A stretch of DNA of 35,979 nt from CAZXVW01 sp964644025 (GTDB taxonomy: Bacteria; Acidobacteriota; Terriglobia; Bryobacterales; Bryobacteraceae): assembly GCA_964644025.1 (NCBI GenBank), contig CAZXVW010000020.1, forward strand, positions 1 through 35,979, written 5' to 3'. The notes below the pieces were generated by a model. The model had not been told where the DNA came from and ran no database searches. It was given only the letters and a program-made list of their open reading frames with translations. Shown piece by piece: positions 32,442 to 35,979 of this stretch. Numbering within the stretch: position 1 is the first letter of the stretch; every line of letters begins with the position of its first letter. The position numbers and the translations under genes are program-made.

Positions 32442-33608
32442 ATGTCGAAAGAACTTCGTGTTGGATTGATCGGATGCGGTTTCATGGGCCGCACCCACTC
32501 GAATGCTTACCGGCGACTGAATAACTTCTTTTCCGTCGAGCACCGCCCCGTACTCCGCTACATCTGCGACGTCAACGAGGAAAAGGCGAAACAGTACGCG
32601 GCCACCTGGGGTTACGAACGGGTCGAGACTGACTGGAGGAAGCTGGTCGACGCTGACGATATCGACCTGATCGACATTACCGTGCCGAACCGTTTCCATA
32701 AGGAAATCGCCGTCGCCGCCGCGCGGGCCGGCAAGATGGTCTGCTGCGAGAAGCCGCTGGCGATGAACGTGGCTGAGGCCGAGGAAATGGTCGCCGCGGT
32801 CGAACAGGCCGGCGTCGCCAACATGGTTTGGTTCAACTACCGGCGCGTCCCCTCCATCGCGCTGGCCCGGCAGATTGTCGAGGAGGGCCGCATCGGCCGG
32901 CCATTCCATTACCGGGCTACCTACTTACAGGACTGGACCATTTCCGCCGACGTTCCCCAGGGCGGCGATGCGCTCTGGCGCCTGGACGCCAAAATGGCTG
33001 GCTCCGGGGTCACCGGCGACCTGCTGGCTCACTCCATCGACACCGCCATGTGGTTGAACGGCCCCATCACCCGCGTCGTGGCCAAGACCGAGGTTTTTGT
33101 CAAGGAGCGCGTGCACGTGGAAACCGGCCAGCGGCAACCTGTCACCATCGACGACGCCTGCATGTTCCTGGCCGAGTTCGCCAACGGCTCGATGGGCACC
33201 TTCGAATCCACCCGTTACGCGCGCGGCCGCAAGAATTTCAACACCTTCGAGTTGAACGGCGCCGACGGCAGCATCTATTTCGACCTGGAAGAACCGGAAT
33301 ACTTGCAATTTTTCGAGTATAAGCAGTTGCAATCCGGAAAGAAGACCGAGTCGCACCTTACCGGCTGGCGGAAAATCCACACCACGAATTCCGAGCACCC
33401 CTACATGAGCCATTACTGGGTGCCGGGGACCTGCATCGGCTATGAGCACACGTTCCTGAACGCCCTGGCGGACTTCGTCGAAGGCATCGAATCCGGCAAA
33501 CCAACGCAGCCGGATTTCCGCAACGCGCTGCAAACGCAAAAGGTCTGTGACGCCGTGCTCGCCTCGGCGCGCGAGGGCCGCTGGATCGAAACCGGGGCCG
33601 CCCTCTAA
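32442..33608 (+). CDS. Gfo/Idh/MocA-family oxidoreductase
   Basis: A 388-residue NAD(P)-dependent sugar or inositol dehydrogenase. The Rossmann fold begins RVGLIGCGFMGRTHSNAY; EKPLAMNVAEAEEMV carries the catalytic lysine of the EKP motif; the C-terminal half has GDLLAHSIDTAMWL, with the Asp and His of the substrate site, and a beta-sheet typical of the family (GSMGTFESTRYARGRKN). ATG 32442 has AGGAG (32428-32432) 9 nt upstream. It forms an operon with the TIM-barrel gene, an association often seen in pathways that oxidise, epimerise and reduce a sugar ring. A GC hairpin follows 130 nt downstream. Confidence 0.87.
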   Translation: MSKELRVGLIGCGFMGRTHSNAYRRLNNFFSVEHRPVLRYICDVNEEKAKQYAATWGYERVETDWRKLVDADDIDLIDITVPNRFHKEIAVAAARAGKMVCCEKPLAMNVAEAEEMVAAVEQAGVANMVWFNYRRVPSIALARQIVEEGRIGRPFHYRATYLQDWTISADVPQGGDALWRLDAKMAGSGVTGDLLAHSIDTAMWLNGPITRVVAKTEVFVKERVHVETGQRQPVTIDDACMFLAEFANGSMGTFESTRYARGRKNFNTFELNGADGSIYFDLEEPEYLQFFEYKQLQSGKKTESHLTGWRKIHTTNSEHPYMSHYWVPGTCIGYEHTFLNALADFVEGIESGKPTQPDFRNALQTQKVCDAVLASAREGRWIETGAAL

Positions 33609-33619
33609 CTGTGAACGAC

Positions 33620-33661
33620 CCGGGACACAGGTAACACATTCGTCGAAGCACATGGGTTACA
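33620..33661 (-). mobile_element. Possible insertion-sequence end remnant
   Basis: Read on the minus strand from 33661, the sequence is TGTAACCCATGTGC, a short spacer, then TGTTACCTGTGTCC: two imperfect copies of one 14-mer (10 of 14 positions alike) with starts about 24 nt apart. Terminal ends made of repeated TGTxACCCATGTC-like units are known from IS481-like elements. No transposase or second end is visible, so this would be a solo relic. Confidence 0.3.
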
Positions 33662-33735
33662 CTTCGCCTGGTCCTTCACGATCATCGGCAGTCACTGGGC
33701 GCTGCGCAAACAGCCCACAGCGCGACTGCAGCGGC

Positions 33736-33759
33736 GGCCGGTGACTGCCGGCCTTCTTC
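33736..33759 (+). terminator. Terminator-like hairpin after the sugar operon
   Basis: GGCCGG (33736-33741), loop TGACTG, CCGGCC (33748-33753), followed by TTCTTC. The stem is strong but the T-tract is weak and lies 128 nt past the oxidoreductase stop. It also sits just beyond the end of the convergent cytochrome gene. Confidence 0.45.
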
Positions 33760-33779
33760 AGCACCGATGGAAGCCCAAA

Positions 33780-35153
33780 CTAACGGGCCTCAGCCAGCGC
33801 CTCTCGATACCCCCCAGCCGGCGGCCGCCGGCCCTCGATCAACTGCCCTCGCTCCACCGCTGTTGCCGCCGCCGGTGTGTAAGTGGCTTTCACGTCCGTG
33901 ACAATTAAGCGCACCGTGTTTCCTGCCGGGATCCGGCGCAGCGTGGGGGTGGAGGATTGCTTCCGCGACCCGACCTCGATCTGCCCGCTCCACACTGCCC
34001 GGTTCGCCATCATCAGGTTGGCCTCGAGCCGGTAAGTGTATCTCCCCGGCCGCACCGGCTGGTTGCGCCAGTCACGGCAATCCCAGACGAGCGTCCTCAC
34101 GCCCGGCCTCTGCGTCGGACCGGAGACGGCATCGGCTTCCTCCCGCGGCACCAGGTCCCACCGGGAAGCCGCTCTCCACATCGGAAGCGTCTCGGGATTA
34201 AACCGGTAGCCTTTACGCCCGGCCAGGCGAGTCACGAAGACCGTGTCCACGTAGTGGCCGTCTTCGTCCTCGATCCACAAGGCGATCTGGTTCGAGCCAG
34301 CGCCAACCAGCACCCCATCAGGCCGGTTCACAAAATGATACGGCCGCACTTTCTTCAGGTTGTAGGTGAACACCACCCGCCCCAGCGGCTGCGGTTTTGT
34401 CCGGCCGGCTGGTGGCGCCTGCCCGGGGCGCCGTCTCCCGGCGGCGCCGGGGAACCGTGCCGGGACGTCATAATCGGTGAAGGCCAGCGGCTTGACACCT
34501 CCCCCGGCGGGACCGGAATCAACCTTCGAATAAGTCTTTCTGTAGTCATCCAGAGAAAGATAACGGCCGCCAATCTTGAACCACACCTGGGCGATATCGG
34601 CGGCGCCCACCGTCGCTTTCTTCTCCCCGGCCCGGAATTGCCAGGGGACAAAGCTTACCTCGACGTCGTTCAGCCGCAACCCCCGCGACAGAAACACCGT
34701 GAAGAAAACATACCCGCCTTCTTCCTTGACGAACTTCAGCCCGGTGGCTCGTCCCGGGCCGATATGCATGTGGCGCTCTGGGTAAAGGAAGATACTGGCA
34801 TTCTTCATCGCGAGTTGACCTTCGTAGGCCTTCCCTGCTTCGAAGTCGCCCACCGCCCGCCGAAAGGTGATCCTGGCGTCGAAAAGCCGGACGCGCACCG
34901 GGCGCCGGTGAAGCGCCTGGTGACAGGACGTGCACTGTCCCACCTTCCGTCCTTTTCCCGCGGCCTCAACCGGCTTGCCGTGCATGTCCAGATGACACCC
35001 GGCGCAGGTCTGCATCACCTGCCCTTGAAGGTCCACATCCACGGTGATCTGTTCTCCGGTATTCCGTCGTGGCGCCTGGCCGGCGGCCATTGAAAACAAG
35101 AACGCCGCCGCCAGCCCCAGCAACAGCTTCCATCGAAAACAGAGTGCGCGCAT
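33780..35153 (-). CDS. Diheme cytochrome c with DUF2271-like domain
   Basis: A 457-residue exported protein. Residues 1-26 form a signal peptide (KLLLGLAAAFLFSMAAGQA). Two c-type heme sites follow close together: CAGCH (50-54) and CTSCH (74-78), 24 residues apart. After them comes a beta-rich region of about 170 residues (HMHIGPGRATGLKF, VEVSFVPWQF). The C-terminal third resembles DUF2271: NQIALWIEDEDGHYVDTVFV, then a block ending TQRPGVRTLVWDCRD and PGRYTYRLEANL. I do not know a described function for this fusion; electron transfer in the periplasm linked to an uncharacterised binding or catalytic domain is the simplest reading. A promoter with extended -10 lies 43 nt upstream. Confidence 0.75.
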   Translation of the reverse strand: MRALCFRWKLLLGLAAAFLFSMAAGQAPRRNTGEQITVDVDLQGQVMQTCAGCHLDMHGKPVEAAGKGRKVGQCTSCHQALHRRPVRVRLFDARITFRRAVGDFEAGKAYEGQLAMKNASIFLYPERHMHIGPGRATGLKFVKEEGGYVFFTVFLSRGLRLNDVEVSFVPWQFRAGEKKATVGAADIAQVWFKIGGRYLSLDDYRKTYSKVDSGPAGGGVKPLAFTDYDVPARFPGAAGRRRPGQAPPAGRTKPQPLGRVVFTYNLKKVRPYHFVNRPDGVLVGAGSNQIALWIEDEDGHYVDTVFVTRLAGRKGYRFNPETLPMWRAASRWDLVPREEADAVSGPTQRPGVRTLVWDCRDWRNQPVRPGRYTYRLEANLMMANRAVWSGQIEVGSRKQSSTPTLRRIPAGNTVRLIVTDVKATYTPAAATAVERGQLIEGRRPPAGGYREALAEAR

Positions 35154-35195
35154 TACCTACCCCCCGGGCCGCACCGCCCGTAATCTTCCCCATCC

Positions 35196-35223
35196 AAGAT
35201 ACCAGCCTGTTGCGGGAAGGCAA
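35196..35223 (-). promoter_or_regulatory. Promoter of the diheme cytochrome gene
   Basis: On the minus strand TTGCCT (35223-35218), a 16-nt spacer, then TATCTT (35201-35196) preceded by TGG, an extended -10. Start of transcription would be near 35189, about 36 nt before the ATG. Confidence 0.5.
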
Positions 35224-35386
35224 CCGTCAAGCTGCTCGCCTCTCACCCCGGCCCTGTTCCGGCAGGCGGGTGCGGACATGCTGAGCCTGGCCAGCCCGTC
35301 TGTTGCCGGGCTCCCGCGTGACCGAACGAACAAAAGGGCCGGCCTCCCCGGACTGGCCGAGGAGATCCGGCCCTGGAAGTTTAGCC

Positions 35387-35407
35387 TGTCAGGCTTCGGA
35401 CCTGACA
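35387..35407 (-). terminator. Stem-loop after the TonB receptor gene
   Basis: TGTCAGG, 7-nt loop, CCTGACA: a perfect 7-bp stem starting 14 nt past the receptor stop. There is no T-run after it on the minus strand, so it may stabilise the mRNA end more than terminate it. The overlapping AGCCTGTCAGGCT (35383-35395) gives an alternative shorter stem. Confidence 0.4.
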
Positions 35408-35420
35408 AGATCAACCAATG

Positions 35421-35979
35421 TTAGAAGACGTATTTCAGGCCGAACTGAATCCGCCGCGGCTCATCCGCAGTGGTGATCTTGCCGACATTGGCGCTGCCGA
35501 AACTCGTGTTCGGGCGCCCGAAATTCGGGTGGTTGGTGAAGTTGAACGACTCGAATCGGAACTGCAGCGAATGGCCTTCCCACGGCATCTGGAACCGGCG
35601 GGCCAGGGAGAAGTCGAAATTCTTCACCCCCGGTCCCCAGATCAGGTTCCGGCCAGCTGGATCGATTTCACCCAGCGGGCCGGGGATGACGGCTTCCGTA
35701 TTGAACCAGCGGTCGATCGTCCGTTCGGAGGCCGGCAGGTTGACATCGGCGACGAATTGGCCACGATTTGCGCCGCCGACGTTCGTCGTGTTGACGTTGA
35801 TCGAATGGCTGTCCGGCGTCCCGCCAAGGAAGGACACAATCCCGCTGACCTGCCATCCGCCCAGCAGCCAACGGCCGACGCCGCTGTTGGCGAACGGTTT
35901 GCCCTGGCCGAACGGCAGCTCGTAAACGGCGCTCATCACGAACGCCAGGCGGCGGTCGAGCGAGGCGTTGCCGCGGTCA
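35421..35979 (-). CDS. Oar-like TonB-dependent receptor, C-terminal end
   Basis: The last ~186 residues of a large outer-membrane beta-barrel; the gene continues past the window edge. The reading is open from the first complete codon (DRGNASLDRRLAFVMSAVYELPFG), the conserved region before the last barrel strands of Acidobacteria-type receptors with an N-terminal carboxypeptidase-regulatory-like domain. Strand-like repeats follow (GGWQVSGIVSFLGGTP, LQFRFESFNFTNHPNFGRPN), and the protein ends with Phe (GLKYVF), as outer-membrane proteins do for BAM recognition. Such receptors are numerous in Acidobacteriota and usually take up oligosaccharides or peptides; the ligand cannot be told here. Confidence 0.88.
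   Translation of the reverse strand, partial: DRGNASLDRRLAFVMSAVYELPFGQGKPFANSGVGRWLLGGWQVSGIVSFLGGTPDSHSINVNTTNVGGANRGQFVADVNLPASERTIDRWFNTEAVIPGPLGEIDPAGRNLIWGPGVKNFDFSLARRFQMPWEGHSLQFRFESFNFTNHPNFGRPNTSFGSANVGKITTADEPRRIQFGLKYVF

Noticed and set aside
1..35979. tRNA, rRNA, CRISPR array, complete transposon or prophage
   Set aside because: The gaps between genes were read on both strands and show no cloverleaf, no regularly spaced repeats and no transposase, integrase or phage structural gene.

Overview
This is a GC-rich, gene-dense, scaffolded draft-assembly window. Two runs of ten N (12425-12434 and 21575-21584) mark contig joins. The gene mix suggests Acidobacteriota, possibly a Bryobacterales/Solibacter-type genome: an Oar-like TonB receptor end, squalene-hopene cyclase, a TIM-barrel/Gfo-Idh-MocA sugar pair, a RodZ-like protein, a TgpA-like transglutaminase and an Hfq with a short Pro-rich tail. 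That assignment is inference from gene content; there is no rRNA or tRNA here. I see no CRISPR array, no intact mobile element and no obvious phage genes.

Layout. 1-2776: the end of a methyltransferase-regulatory-domain protein, an inverted pair of short tandem repeats, and an altronate/galactarate dehydratase. 2842-9508: a GT39-type membrane glycosyltransferase, an orphan lipoprotein, a coupled muropeptide-recycling pair (SH3-NlpC/P60 endopeptidase and L-Ala-D/L-Glu epimerase), and a TgpA-like membrane transglutaminase. 9601-13151: a divergent glucose-6-phosphate-isomerase homologue with a long unexplained C-terminus, a 47-residue membrane miniprotein, rph and rdgB, the last three coupled by 4-nt overlaps. 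13363-20310: a PAS-GAF-PAS hybrid histidine kinase, a Nudix hydrolase and PolX on the opposite strand, hfq, pgsA and a RodZ-like protein. 20353-25190: a surface-glycan operon (GT2, methyltransferase, secreted glutaminyl-cyclase-like protein, NfrB-like glycosyltransferase with a MshEN c-di-GMP-type domain). 29059-25209 (minus): aroC-def-fmt-argJ, with shc just upstream on the same strand. 31453-33608: a sugar isomerase/epimerase and an oxidoreductase. 33780-35979 (minus): a diheme DUF2271-like cytochrome and the C-terminal end of a TonB-dependent receptor.

Main observations. (1) The left contig at the first gap is chimeric: rph runs in frame into a fragment of a foreign truB, through a stretch encoding ELARAGI that both genes share, and the proper rph end resumes after the gap. 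(2) The second gap is probably of zero length; deleting the Ns restores one methyltransferase frame with a complete zinc ribbon, but that gene has no ordinary start codon and may begin at a CTG overlapping the previous stop. (3) Four of the six divergent gene pairs have a single AT-rich island in which -10-like hexamers on the two strands overlap, and several genes start so close to it that the mRNA would be nearly leaderless. (4) The glycan operon with an embedded glutaminyl cyclase, the PGI-like protein and the diheme DUF2271 protein are the best candidates for undescribed biology.
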